Source of the DNA: JBBSUQ01 sp964389755
GTDB taxonomy: Bacteria; Bacteroidota; Bacteroidia; Flavobacteriales_D; Crocinitomicaceae
DNA length: 64,000 nt
Direction of reading: 5' to 3'
Assembly: GCA_964389755.1 (NCBI GenBank)
Contig: CAYMEW010000010.1
Location: forward strand, 32,940-96,939
The notes under the pieces are model-generated. The model did no database searches and was not told the origin of the DNA. It saw nothing but the letters and a program-made list of their open reading frames with translations. Below, in pieces: positions 44,912-53,974 of the stretch (its first letter is position 1; every line of letters begins with the position of its first letter). The position numbers were made by a program, and so were the translations under genes.

Positions 44912-45502
44912 ATGCTCGGACTCAAACTTCCCACGGACCCGCGTTGGGTAAACATCGTGGAGAAAAACATTCAGGATATTCTGACGGACCACGCGTATTG
45001 TGAACAAAAAGCGGCTTCCAATGCGATTTCGGTAATCGTGAAATACCCGCAATACCCGGACCTCGTAAAAGCAATGACCGACATTTGCCAGGAAGAAATG
45101 GAGCATTTTGGCATGGTGCACGAACTCATCCTCGAGCGTGGCCTCAACCTCGGTTTCGAACGCAGGGATCCTTACGTGAATGACCTCGCCGAATACCTTC
45201 GGAAAACAAAAAAGAGCGGTTCACGTGGCGAACAATTTGTAAACCACATGCTTTTTGCAGCCCTGATCGAAGCCCGAAGTTGTGAGCGTTTTAAAATCCT
45301 TTCCGAAGAGCTCAGCGATCCCGATCTGCGCACTTTTTACCGGGAACTCATGGAAAGTGAGGCGCGTCACTATACGACTTTCCTCAATTTCGCCCGAAAA
45401 TACGGCGAAGGGATTTCAGTAGACGATCGTTGGAAGGACCTCCTGGAATTTGAAGCAGGGCTCATGAATAAATATGGCACGCATCAAAGCATGCACGGCT
45501 AA
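44912..45502 (+). CDS. miaE: tRNA-(ms2io6A)-hydroxylase
   Basis: A 196-residue diiron enzyme that hydroxylates the isopentenyl group of modified tRNA position 37. Carboxylate/histidine motifs are E-Q-K-A (about 29), E-E-M-E-H-F (about 58), E-A-R-S-C-E-R-F (about 120) and E-S-E-A-R-H-Y (about 149), the ferritin-like four-helix pattern. The ATG at 44912 gives the family start M-L-G-L-K-L-P-T-D-P. Its strand and end oppose the response-regulator gene. Confidence 0.9.
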   Translation: MLGLKLPTDPRWVNIVEKNIQDILTDHAYCEQKAASNAISVIVKYPQYPDLVKAMTDICQEEMEHFGMVHELILERGLNLGFERRDPYVNDLAEYLRKTKKSGSRGEQFVNHMLFAALIEARSCERFKILSEELSDPDLRTFYRELMESEARHYTTFLNFARKYGEGISVDDRWKDLLEFEAGLMNKYGTHQSMHG

Positions 45503-45504
45503 GC

Positions 45505-46164
45505 TCAGATCAGGTTGTTCTCGATTGCGTAGCGCGTTAAACCTCCTACCGATTTCACTTCCAGTTTTGTATAAATATTCCGGCGGTGCCATTCGATGGT
45601 TCGCGGACTCACTTTGAGTTTTTCGGCAATTTCCTGGTTACTCAGGTCGTCACAGATCAGTTTCAGGATCTCCAGTTCCCGGTGAGAGAGTGTTTTGAAA
45701 TCTTCCACCACCGAATTGGCCCGGATCATTTTCTCTGCGTTTTCGAGCAGTACCTGCGTTGAATGGTTGTTGTAATACTTGTTCTTATTCATCACCATGT
45801 CGATCGCATCGAGCACCTCGTCGAATTCCGAATCTTTCGGCAGAAAACCGTGTGCTCCGCGCCGATGCATCTGCACGATGAACTCGTCGGAATTGTGCAT
45901 CGTAAGCGCTATGATCTTCAGTTTGGGATATTTTTTCTGCAGGATCTCCGTGGCTACAAGTCCGTCCATTTCCGGCATCTGGATATCCATAAAAATGATA
46001 TCCGGGAAATCCTGGTCCATGAATTCGAGTTCATTGATCAGCTCCTTGCCGTTCGACACTTCAAGCACGACCTGCAAATGGTCTTCATCTTCCAGCAGCG
46101 ATACGAATCCCTGCCTGAACAGCACCTGGTCTTCGGCAATACCGATCTTAATCAATCGTTTCAT
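45505..46164 (-). CDS. NarL/LuxR-type response regulator
   Basis: A 219-residue regulator. The receiver domain holds the acid pocket (E11-D12) and phosphorylation site D60 (F-M-D-I-Q-M-P-E-M-D-G). The C-terminal 65 residues are a LuxR-type helix-turn-helix (L-S-H-R-E-L-E-I-L-K-L, then I-A-E-K-L-K-V-S-P-R-T-I-E-W-H). It overlaps the histidine kinase gene by 17 bases and is the last gene of the unit. Its targets cannot be read from the sequence. Confidence 0.93.
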   Translation of the reverse strand: MKRLIKIGIAEDQVLFRQGFVSLLEDEDHLQVVLEVSNGKELINELEFMDQDFPDIIFMDIQMPEMDGLVATEILQKKYPKLKIIALTMHNSDEFIVQMHRRGAHGFLPKDSEFDEVLDAIDMVMNKNKYYNNHSTQVLLENAEKMIRANSVVEDFKTLSHRELEILKLICDDLSNQEIAEKLKVSPRTIEWHRRNIYTKLEVKSVGGLTRYAIENNLI

Positions 46165-46969
46165 AAGGTAAAGCTAAGAAAATTAAATAGTCCTGGTCTT
46201 CCTCCAGCCGGGAGAATACGAGTTCGGCACCCAATGAGTTTACGCGCGTCAGGACACTGTTCAGCCCGTGTCCGCGACTATCACGCGCACGTTGTAAAAA
46301 TTCTTCCTGCACCAATCCGTTGCCACTGTGAATGATCCGGATCTCCAACCGCCCGTTACAGTTCAATTCCACCGACATAAACTCGGCATCTGCATATTTG
46401 AGTACATTGGTCAGCAATTCTTTGAGAATGCGGTAAAGCTGCACTTCCGTATTTTTTGAAAAGTTCAGTTCCCGAACCGAAGAATAGAATGAGACTTCCA
46501 TACTTCCTGCATTCTTCATACTTATAACCAACTCGTTGAGGGCCCGAATCAAACCGAAACGTTGCAAAACGGGACTGGAAAGATCCTGCGAGATCAGGCG
46601 CACGCTTTCGATTGCCTGGAGCGTAAGCTGATGCGCATTTCGTGTTTTCTTCAGCAGCAGGTCCTCCTCTCCCATGCGCGATTCCATACTGGCGATGGTC
46701 ATACGCGTGGTATTCAGGAGTGCTCCCAGTTCATCGTGCAGGTTAACTGCTATGCGATGACGTTCGCGTTCTTCACTTTCGAGCACTGTTTTAGTGATCT
46801 CTTTTTGATGAATGAGTTCGCGTTCCCGTGCTTCGTTTTTCTGAGCCAGGAATTTTTTCTGGTACAGGAGTACGTAAAATATGATACCGAATGCGAGGAA
46901 GACCATGCACAACATGGCCAGCACGACCATCTCTATGATGTAATTCGGTTCTCTTTCCGGTGTAAGCAC
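46148..46969 (-). CDS. Sensor histidine kinase (HisKA_3 type)
   Basis: A 273-residue kinase with one transmembrane helix (about 13-35), a coiled-coil linker, a phosphoacceptor H78 in the HisKA_3 motif R-I-A-V-N-L-H-D-E-L-G, and an ATPase domain ending in the G-box G-H-G-L-N-S-V. It has no extracellular sensing domain, so the signal probably comes from the membrane or from the neighbouring membrane protein. It overlaps the upstream membrane gene by 37 bases. Confidence 0.93.
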   Translation of the reverse strand: MLTPEREPNYIIEMVVLAMLCMVFLAFGIIFYVLLYQKKFLAQKNEARERELIHQKEITKTVLESEERERHRIAVNLHDELGALLNTTRMTIASMESRMGEEDLLLKKTRNAHQLTLQAIESVRLISQDLSSPVLQRFGLIRALNELVISMKNAGSMEVSFYSSVRELNFSKNTEVQLYRILKELLTNVLKYADAEFMSVELNCNGRLEIRIIHSGNGLVQEEFLQRARDSRGHGLNSVLTRVNSLGAELVFSRLEEDQDYLIFLALPYETID

Positions 46970-47565
46970 AAGCCAAGTAAAATAATCAGATAATGCAGTG
47001 TATAGACAATATACAAAAACAAATTTAAAAACTGGAGTTGTTCCGTACTCCAGATCGGCTGATTCATCCGGATTGCGTAAAAGAAAAGCCCTCCGAACAA
47101 TAACAGGATAATGGATGAAACAACGTAAAAATCATCGTAGCGCAAAAGATCGATCTCTTTTTCCTTCGACAGGATTTCGCGGTAAAAGATCAGGCACGGA
47201 ATGATATACAGTAAATATTCGAGGGTGATCGAATAAACCAGGTATCCCGTTGCACCAATGTTGACCTCTACCACGCACAGAACGACCAAAACAGAGAATA
47301 TCGAATAAACGAGTATCCGATATTCTCTCAGGATTAAAATAAAAATGCCCGTGAATGCTATCAACTCGAGAAAAGTATAGTTATTCCAGAGAAAGGTGTT
47401 GGCCTTTCGCGTGTGAAACACAACCATGAACAGGGTCGTGGCCTGGCTTAGTACATTCAGCAGAACCAGCAGTTTCATGCTTCCTGAAAATACTTTGAAA
47501 CGCGCCGTAAGCACAATGCTCATAAGCACAACCAGCCCCAGGTTCAGAATCTCTACAGCGGACAA
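46933..47565 (-). CDS. Six-helix membrane protein partner of the kinase
   Basis: A 210-residue protein with about six hydrophobic helices (roughly 5-25, 35-55, 60-80, 85-120, 145-165, 175-200) and no motif I recognise. It overlaps the histidine kinase start by 37 bases, an unusually long overlap that implies coupled translation. Because the kinase lacks its own sensor domain, I infer that this protein supplies the membrane input signal. Alternatives include an unrelated transporter-like protein. Confidence 0.65.
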   Translation of the reverse strand: MSAVEILNLGLVVLMSIVLTARFKVFSGSMKLLVLLNVLSQATTLFMVVFHTRKANTFLWNNYTFLELIAFTGIFILILREYRILVYSIFSVLVVLCVVEVNIGATGYLVYSITLEYLLYIIPCLIFYREILSKEKEIDLLRYDDFYVVSSIILLLFGGLFFYAIRMNQPIWSTEQLQFLNLFLYIVYTLHYLIILLGLCLHRKENRITS

Positions 47566-47581
47566 CAGATCACGATTTTCG

Positions 47582-47893
47582 TTAGGACACTAACGGGCTT
47601 GAATTCGTGTCGCAATCGTTCGGACAGCAGTTCCCGCGATCCAGGTACAGGTCAAGAATGTCATTTCCTGAAGCATCCACCCCAACGATTACCAAAGCAT
47701 TTTTTCCATCGGAAGCTTTTGCGAAATAGGCACGGATGCCTTCACAGCCCTCCTGTTCCAACAAGTCATTGATCTTGTTCTTTCCAAACAAACGCGCTTT
47801 TACTTTTCCTGGATTATCATTCTGATAAGCCTTCGTCATGGCAACAGCTTCTTTGCCTTCAATAAAAGTTCCTTCGTTTCCGTCAACAATCAT
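47582..47893 (-). CDS. Small hypothetical protein, tandem cysteine tail
   Basis: A 103-residue protein without signal peptide. It has a compact N-terminal part (V-D-G-N-E-G-T-F-I, K-A-R-L-F-G-K) and a C-terminal R-G-N-C-C-P-N-D-C-D tail (about 86-95) that could bind metal. It is transcribed with the flanking genes: 16 bases after its stop lies the membrane gene start, and 38 bases before its start lies the next upstream ORF. Function unknown. Confidence 0.5.
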   Translation of the reverse strand: MIVDGNEGTFIEGKEAVAMTKAYQNDNPGKVKARLFGKNKINDLLEQEGCEGIRAYFAKASDGKNALVIVGVDASGNDILDLYLDRGNCCPNDCDTNSSPLVS

Positions 47894-47931
47894 AGTATTT
47901 AAGTTTAAGAGTTACAAATTTGAAAATTTAT

Positions 47932-48285
47932 TCAGACGTAGCGCCTGAAAGGGTGAACGACCTGCATATCATTCTTGAATTTTAAAGTGGCATGGTCGAT
48001 ATCGGGAAACAAATTAAGCTGATCCCGTGAAATGGTCGGATAATAAACGGTAAGTTCATCTTTGAGCTCAAATGGAAAATCCTGCAGTTCATTGTAAAGT
48101 TTTTTAATGAACTGGATCGGATTATCGGTTCCCTTACCGATGATGCTGCCATTAGAGACATACTGAATCTGAAACTGAAGCCCGATTAACTTTTCCTTCA
48201 GCAGATCGAAACGATCATGAAGGGCGCGGTCTTCGTGAATCAATGAAATGATATATCGTACAGAGGCTGTTTCTTCCATAAGCAT
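47932..48285 (-). CDS. Small hypothetical protein at head of the two-component operon
   Basis: A 117-residue protein (115 if started at 48279), mixed alpha/beta, no signal peptide and no recognised family. It shows L-L-K-E-K-L-I-G-L-Q-F-Q-I (about 26-38) and L-N-L-F-P-D-I-D-H-A-T (about 91-101). It is the first gene of a likely five-gene unit (48285 to 45505). Confidence 0.5.
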   Translation of the reverse strand: MLMEETASVRYIISLIHEDRALHDRFDLLKEKLIGLQFQIQYVSNGSIIGKGTDNPIQFIKKLYNELQDFPFELKDELTVYYPTISRDQLNLFPDIDHATLKFKNDMQVVHPFRRYV

Positions 48286-48319
48286 AGTGTAAGCGCTTCA
48301 CTACTCACCTCTTTAATTC

Positions 48320-48344
48320 AAAAAAGCCTTCTTACGAAGGCTTT
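48320..48344 (-). terminator. Terminator hairpin in the leader of the 48285 operon
   Basis: Minus strand stem AAAGCCTTC/GAAGGCTTT (48336-48344 with 48323-48331), loop GTAA, then U6. It lies between a possible promoter (48409-48416) and the 48285 gene, so it may act as an attenuator, as a second terminator for the carboxypeptidase gene, or as the end of a short RNA. Confidence 0.7.
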
Positions 48345-48408
48345 AATTGATCCAGTGGTGAATTTTAATACTATTCAGTGAATAGCTATTATCATTTGCG
48401 CTACAGGA

Positions 48409-48416
48409 CAAACATA
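48409..48416 (-). promoter_or_regulatory. -7 element upstream of the leader hairpin
   Basis: Minus strand TATGTTTG (TAnnTTTG). Transcription would begin near 48402 and meet the 48320-48344 hairpin after about 60 bases, before reaching the 48285 gene. No TTG -33 box is apparent. Confidence 0.4.
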
Positions 48417-48506
48417 CGGGCTTTTTAAAAAGCACTTTTTACACTTATTACCATTTTTTCAGGTAAAAAATCATTAAAGCATTGATTTATAATAAAATAA
48501 CTAAAA

Positions 48507-48533
48507 TCAAAAACCCCGTATTTCTACGGGGTT
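48507..48533 (-). terminator. Terminator of the carboxypeptidase gene
   Basis: Minus strand stem AACCCCGTA/TACGGGGTT (48525-48533 with 48512-48520), loop of four, followed by a U tract (A-rich on plus, 48507-48511). It lies 37 bases past the M14 stop. Confidence 0.85.
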
Positions 48534-48569
48534 TTCCCGTAAAATTACGGGGTATTTTTAGCGCGATTT

Positions 48570-50936
48570 TTAGCGAATGATTACGAGTTTTTTCGGCAAA
48601 ATGCTTATCTCGTTGCTGTACACCCGAACAAAATACGTTCCCGCCGGTAATTCGGATGTATCGATCGTCCATTGATTATTACTGAATACAGCTGATTCGG
48701 CCAGTACTACTTTTCCGGATTGATCCGTGATCGTAAACCGCCCGTCAGTCAGGACCTGCGAACTACTGATAATCAACTGGTCGCTTGCCGGATTCGGGAA
48801 CAGTTTCAGGTAGCTGTCGGCAAATCCCGTTCCGGCGGTGGAACCGGCTACATTATAAGAGACACGGAAATCGTCGAAGTAAAAACCGTCTTCGTTTACT
48901 CCACCGTCCGATTCAAGAATAAAACGCACGCGAAGCTGTTCTCCGAGGTAATCGCTCAGACTGATCTCTTCGAGAACCCAGTCGTTTTGAACGCCGTCAT
49001 AAACAGGCTCTCCTTCGGGTTGCACACTTCCGTTTGCAGCAGTTCCTGCGTTTGTATAATAACCGCACTGGCCGGTCCAGCTATTCCCTCCATCCGTGGA
49101 AACCTGGAACTGTACATAGTCGTAGTTTGCCTCTACGTTCCATTTTGCGTAAAAGGAAACCTGTGCTGCAGTAGCATTCGTCAGGTCAATATCCTGGTCG
49201 AACTCATAGGTGCGATTGGTATTGTTCGCATAGTTGCCCGTCGGCGAATCGGTGAAGGAATTGGAGGGAGATACATATGTTGCACCGGTCGTGCTCCAGT
49301 TTCCCGTCCAGTTTGTTGTCGAGGAAGCGTCTTCGGCATATTGCAAACTCAGGTTTCCATAAATCTTGGTGATCGTATCCCGATGTGTCCAGTCACCGTA
49401 TTCGGTATTGAGAACATACCGGATCTCATCGCCAAACTGGATCGCAGGATTCAGTTCATAAGAGATCGTTCCGTTTTGCACGATCATTGTATCGACATTA
49501 TAGACAATGCCGTTGCCAATCGTTTGTATGTTGAGCAGGGGCTCGATCGACACGGTTACCGGACCTGACTCCAGTCCTACCCGGAGAGCAGTGTGACTGA
49601 AGTCACCGGTAGGAGTCGTAATATGTGTGGCATCCGATTCTTCCACGAGCATAAGCTTATGCGGCATGTGCGCGAGAATCAGGTTAGGGTAAACCATTTC
49701 CTGGCAAATTCCGGTAATATTCGACTGCGCCGGCCAAAATCCGTCTTCGTCCCCTCCTATTTCGGGTGTCATCGCGAATATTTTCGGCTTTACGGCCAGG
49801 TCCACTTTATACATGTAATCGTCCGAATCTCCGGAAGCGGGATACAGTCCCGAACTTTTCATATTCGTGTAACCGTTGTAGCGAACCATTTCGCCGGTGT
49901 ACGTTAGCATGTAGTTGTGGTCAATGGCGTATTCCGCAACTGTCGTTCCGATCGGGAACAGGATGTCGTCGGCATAAGTATGTGTATTGAACGCAAATTG
50001 AAATTCATGATTTTCACAGAACCACTGTATCGCCTGCGTTTCGGGCTCCGAGAAAGGACCGGTCCCGGGATAGGTGTCATTATTTTGATTTGAACTGACC
50101 CCGGTAGTGTTCCATCCGTAGGAATAATTTCGGTTTAAATCGACGCCTTTGTTGTAAGTTCCCACGTTCCGCCGGTTCTTGCGATGCATTCCGCCACCGT
50201 TCGGGTCGGTCGTTTCATTGTAAATGTACCCGTCCGGGTTGATCATCGGTACGAAAAAGAGTTCATCGTTGTCCACGAGAAACTGGATTTCTTCGTTCGT
50301 ACTATAGTTTTCGAGCAGGTACCACATGTAAAAAATAAGGTCAGAAAGGGATGCCGGTTCGCGCGCGTGATGCAGGGAAGTATATAAAATTTCCGGTTCC
50401 GATTCGTCAGTATTGGGATTGTCACTGATCTTTACGAAGTAGATCGGGCGGCCTTCAATGGACTGAAAACTTCCGATCGGGGCTTTCACAGTAATCAGAT
50501 CGGGATAGGCTGCAGCCATTGAATCCAGTTCATCGAGAAATTCCTGGTACGTGAAAAATCCCGCCATGCTTCCGAGGTGAAAATGTGCGGGAATAGCCGG
50601 AACAAATTCAGCGGTGCCCGTGGAAAGGTTACACGTCGTATTTCGCTGCGGTTCCGTTTGTGCTTTACTTCTTTCAACATAAAATGCCTGTACATCTTCG
50701 ATCAGTATTTCAACTTCGAAGCCATTATCGCGCATGAGCTGGATCTCCTGGTTCGAAAAATCGCTTATGAAAAAAGTGTTTTTCTTATGGGTACCGTGAT
50801 CAGTTGCGATACCGAGCTCGGTAAGTTGCGCCAGTCCGCCCGGTCCGGTAAGCACTTTGGCGCGGGAATAATCCTGTGCAAAAGAACGTGCCGCCAGGAA
50901 CAGGCATAGAATCAAAATTGCTGAAATTCTGCTCAT
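48570..50936 (-). CDS. T9SS-secreted M14 zinc carboxypeptidase
   Basis: A 788-residue protein with signal MSRISAILILCLFLAARSFAQ. Zinc ligands are H190 and E193 in H-H-A-R-E-P, and a later histidine (N-T-H-T-Y, about 305). The catalytic glutamate lies in F-A-M-T-P-E-I-G-G (about 395), and Y/R substrate residues are plausible. After the peptidase (to about 440) follow a beta-rich segment, a MAM-like jelly roll (F-Y-F-D-D-F-R-V, about 685), and a T9SS type A sorting domain (LKLFPNPASDQ). It is predicted to be an extracellular carboxypeptidase cutting peptides for nutrition or surface remodelling. Confidence 0.9.
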   Translation of the reverse strand: MSRISAILILCLFLAARSFAQDYSRAKVLTGPGGLAQLTELGIATDHGTHKKNTFFISDFSNQEIQLMRDNGFEVEILIEDVQAFYVERSKAQTEPQRNTTCNLSTGTAEFVPAIPAHFHLGSMAGFFTYQEFLDELDSMAAAYPDLITVKAPIGSFQSIEGRPIYFVKISDNPNTDESEPEILYTSLHHAREPASLSDLIFYMWYLLENYSTNEEIQFLVDNDELFFVPMINPDGYIYNETTDPNGGGMHRKNRRNVGTYNKGVDLNRNYSYGWNTTGVSSNQNNDTYPGTGPFSEPETQAIQWFCENHEFQFAFNTHTYADDILFPIGTTVAEYAIDHNYMLTYTGEMVRYNGYTNMKSSGLYPASGDSDDYMYKVDLAVKPKIFAMTPEIGGDEDGFWPAQSNITGICQEMVYPNLILAHMPHKLMLVEESDATHITTPTGDFSHTALRVGLESGPVTVSIEPLLNIQTIGNGIVYNVDTMIVQNGTISYELNPAIQFGDEIRYVLNTEYGDWTHRDTITKIYGNLSLQYAEDASSTTNWTGNWSTTGATYVSPSNSFTDSPTGNYANNTNRTYEFDQDIDLTNATAAQVSFYAKWNVEANYDYVQFQVSTDGGNSWTGQCGYYTNAGTAANGSVQPEGEPVYDGVQNDWVLEEISLSDYLGEQLRVRFILESDGGVNEDGFYFDDFRVSYNVAGSTAGTGFADSYLKLFPNPASDQLIISSSQVLTDGRFTITDQSGKVVLAESAVFSNNQWTIDTSELPAGTYFVRVYSNEISILPKKLVIIR

Positions 50937-51139
50937 TGTGTAGTTTCGTTTTAAGTTATAACAGTTTTTTACGAATGTATGAAATATTCGTTAAACGCGC
51001 TAACCGTGCCTCCGCCGGGAAGTTGCCGCAATACATTCATCCTCACAAGCCTGTCATTTAACAAATCTTAAAACCTTCCGTCCGTTTTTTGAAGAGAAGG
51101 TGTACTTTTAGGTTTAATTTAGCGCAAAAAGAACAAATT

Positions 51140-52933
51140 ATGTCTGAGAAGAAAGTAACCTTCGGCCGTGTATTCTGGCCCAGCCTGATCGCTTCACTGG
51201 TAGTTGTTACCGTGGCGCTCATCCTCTTCCTCTTCCTGATTTTCGGTATCATCGGTAGTCTTGCCGGTGGCGGAGAACCCGAACCGAAAGGCCTGAAGTC
51301 GATCCTGCACCTCGAACTCAATGATGTCATCGCCGAAAACGGCTCTACCTCATTCAACCCGACTACCTTTTCACTTGACCGCAAAGTTGGACTGAGTGAT
51401 ATTCTTTTCGGACTGAAGGAAGCAGCAAAAGACGACCAGGTCAAAGGACTGTTCATCGAAATTTCGGATTTGAAGTGCGGCTATGCAACAGCCCGTGAGA
51501 TTCGCAACGCGATCAATGAATTTGAGAAGAGCGGGAAGTTCGTGGTCGCCTACAACAGCGGAGAGGTGATTACCCAAAAAGAGTATTACCTGACTTCCGC
51601 AGCTGACGAAAATTATGCATTCCCGACTTCCATGATGGAGTTTTTAGGTCTGGGAACCGAACTGGCCTTCTTCAAGAACACGCTTGACAAACTGGACGTG
51701 GAAATGCAGGTTATACGCGGCAGCAATAACGATTTCAAAAGCGCCGTTGAACCTTTCTTCCGGGATTCCATGAGCGATTCCAGCCGGCTGCAGATCCAGC
51801 GTTACCTGAGCAGTATGTGGGGTGATATCCGCAGCGATATTTCCAAAGACAACGGCCTGACTCCGGAAGAAATGGACCAAATCGCGCAAGAAGCAAAAAT
51901 ACAACGTGCCGAAGATGCCGTGGCGCTCAAAATGATCGATGCGGTAAAATACCGTGACGAAATCCTGGAAATGTTGCGCAAAAAAGCAGGCATTAAAAAG
52001 GTGGGCGATATGAAACTGTACGAATTCGCGGACTACGCACACGACAGCTTTTACCGCGCGCAGGAAAACCTTCAGCGCGACGAAGATGCAAACGTGGCTG
52101 TCATCCTCGCAGAAGGAGGCGTAGCCGTGGACGGGAATGGTGTTTCATCTAAAAAGATCTGTGAATTCTTCCGGGAAGTGCGCGCGGACGACAAGATCAA
52201 AACGGTCGTATTCCGGGTGAACAGCCCCGGAGGAAGCGCCCTGGCCAGCGATGAGATCTGGCGGGAAGTGAAACTGACGAACATGAAGAAAAAAGTGATC
52301 GTGTCTATGGGAGACGTTGCCGCGTCGGGAGGTTATTTTATCTCGGCACCTGCCAGCAGGATCTTCGCGGAACCGACCACGATCACCGGTTCGATCGGTG
52401 TATTCGGAGTGATTCCCTACACCGGGAAACTTTTCGAGAACAAACTCGGAATTACCTTCGATCGCGCTTCTACCAACGCGCATTCCATCCTCACCCCGAA
52501 TCGTAAGTTGACGGAAGAAGAATTGCAAAAAGTACAGGATGAAGTCGACCAGATCTATCAGCAATTCCTCAAACGCGTTTCCGATGGCCGAAACATGACA
52601 ACCGAGCAGGTAAACCAGATTGCTCGCGGACGTGTCTGGACCGGAACGGATGCTCTGAAAATCGGGCTTGTGGATGAACTCGGCGGACTCCAGGAAGCAA
52701 TCGAATACGCCATTAAGGATGCGAAGATAAAAGATGCTAAAATCATTTATTACCCGCTTAAAAAGACAGAAGCCTTTGAGAAGATCCTTGAACAGATCAG
52801 CGAATCGGATGAAGCTTCCGTGAAAACGCAGCAATTGCCGGATGAACTTCGCACGTATTACGGCTACCTGAAAGAACTGGAATCTTACAGCGGTATGCAA
52901 ATGCGTTTACCGTATACGATCGACATTCGTTAA
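51140..52933 (+). CDS. sppA: Signal peptide peptidase SppA, 67-kDa type
   Basis: A 597-residue membrane protease from the ATG at 51140, with an N-terminal transmembrane helix (about 10-37). The catalytic lysine lies in N-D-F-K-S-A-V-E-P (about 200) and the nucleophile serine in A-A-S-G-G-Y-F (about 395), with N-S-P-G-G-S-A (about 360) between. Length and twin S49 domains match the E. coli-type enzyme that degrades cleaved signal peptides. The last 27 bases overlap the stop of the glycosyltransferase gene on the other strand. Confidence 0.93.
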   Translation: MSEKKVTFGRVFWPSLIASLVVVTVALILFLFLIFGIIGSLAGGGEPEPKGLKSILHLELNDVIAENGSTSFNPTTFSLDRKVGLSDILFGLKEAAKDDQVKGLFIEISDLKCGYATAREIRNAINEFEKSGKFVVAYNSGEVITQKEYYLTSAADENYAFPTSMMEFLGLGTELAFFKNTLDKLDVEMQVIRGSNNDFKSAVEPFFRDSMSDSSRLQIQRYLSSMWGDIRSDISKDNGLTPEEMDQIAQEAKIQRAEDAVALKMIDAVKYRDEILEMLRKKAGIKKVGDMKLYEFADYAHDSFYRAQENLQRDEDANVAVILAEGGVAVDGNGVSSKKICEFFREVRADDKIKTVVFRVNSPGGSALASDEIWREVKLTNMKKKVIVSMGDVAASGGYFISAPASRIFAEPTTITGSIGVFGVIPYTGKLFENKLGITFDRASTNAHSILTPNRKLTEEELQKVQDEVDQIYQQFLKRVSDGRNMTTEQVNQIARGRVWTGTDALKIGLVDELGGLQEAIEYAIKDAKIKDAKIIYYPLKKTEAFEKILEQISESDEASVKTQQLPDELRTYYGYLKELESYSGMQMRLPYTIDIR

Positions 52934-53974
52934 GCGGCCCTTCCACCTGGGAGTTCTAAAGAAAGAAAGAATATAGATCCATAAACCAATAAAAGGATAA
53001 ACCGTGAGAAAGATCGGGGCTGCAAGTGTGGTCCCGATCTTTTTTGAATTAAAAAATACGGTCCACTCAAGTGCGCATTTTGTCGCAATCACACACCAAA
53101 ACACTGGACTTTGCCAGGTCAATATGCTGAGCATGGTTGGTATGAATGCCGCCAGTAGCCCGGAGGCCCCACAAAAATTTGCAAAAGCGTCATGCTGAGC
53201 CTGATTTTTACCGATCCAGCGCAGGTGTTGTGCAATTGCCGCTTTCCAACTCCCGGGAGCCGCTGTGTCCACTGCCGGACCATCACATAAAACGACCTTT
53301 TTCCCTGCTGCACGCATGTCCTGGAGAAGGAACTGGTCATCGCCGCTGGAAAAACGACCGTGTAGTTCCGGGCGCGAAACCGCAAGAAAAGTATCCTTTC
53401 GAAACAACAAGTTGGCCCCGGAAGCAAGTATCGGGCGATATAATGAAGCACATGCCCGATTTACAAGTTGCAGGAAGAAGTGTTCGAACTCCCAGAAACG
53501 TCCCTGAAGGTTTTCCGCATGGACACGTACCGGCAGTACGTACAGATCTGCTTTGCCATTCGTCGAAAGTGTCTCGAAATAATTCGGAGTTACCGTGATG
53601 TCCGCGTCCCAGGTCAGGATGTACTCGCCCTTTGCAACAGCTATTCCCCTGGTAAGTGCCGCTTTTTTTCCTGCTTCACCTGATGGAACGTGTAACACAC
53701 ACACAGGAAGTTCGGGAAGATCCAGTAATTCTTCAAAGGAATCTTCCGAATGATCATTTACGAAAAGTATTTCCAAAGGCATCGTTTTCAATCGCGAAAG
53801 ACTCGCTACCAAGTGCGGTAGTCGCTCTGCTTCATTGCGGAAAGGAATTACAACACTGATCCTGTCCGCGTGCGGACCATTTTCATTCCCTAAGCGAATG
53901 GATAAGCGTCCATAAGTGAGGAAAAGCACATAGAGCAGGTACAGACCGGACGCTATGACCGTAAACACAATCAT
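52907..53974 (-). CDS. Family 2 glycosyltransferase, membrane-anchored
   Basis: A 355-residue protein. I start at the ATG at 53974; a longer frame (to 54103) has no good start context. It has an N-terminal transmembrane helix (about 5-22), a GT-A domain with S-V-V-I-P-F-R-N-E-A (about 38-47) and the D-x-D-type T-W-D-A-D-I (about 123-128), S-S-G-D-D-Q-F-L-L (about 225), W-x-x-Q-H-L-R-W-I (Q-x-x-R-W variant, about 265) and two C-terminal transmembrane helices (about 285-335). Its start overlaps the flippase-like stop by 4 bases. Sugar donor and acceptor unknown. Confidence 0.85.
   Translation of the reverse strand: MIVFTVIASGLYLLYVLFLTYGRLSIRLGNENGPHADRISVVIPFRNEAERLPHLVASLSRLKTMPLEILFVNDHSEDSFEELLDLPELPVCVLHVPSGEAGKKAALTRGIAVAKGEYILTWDADITVTPNYFETLSTNGKADLYVLPVRVHAENLQGRFWEFEHFFLQLVNRACASLYRPILASGANLLFRKDTFLAVSRPELHGRFSSGDDQFLLQDMRAAGKKVVLCDGPAVDTAAPGSWKAAIAQHLRWIGKNQAQHDAFANFCGASGLLAAFIPTMLSILTWQSPVFWCVIATKCALEWTVFFNSKKIGTTLAAPIFLTVYPFIGLWIYILSFFRTPRWKGRLTNVDRIR

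Noticed and set aside
45763..46335. 190-codon ORF antisense to the response regulator and kinase
   Set aside because: Histidine-rich shadow of two well-identified genes on the other strand.
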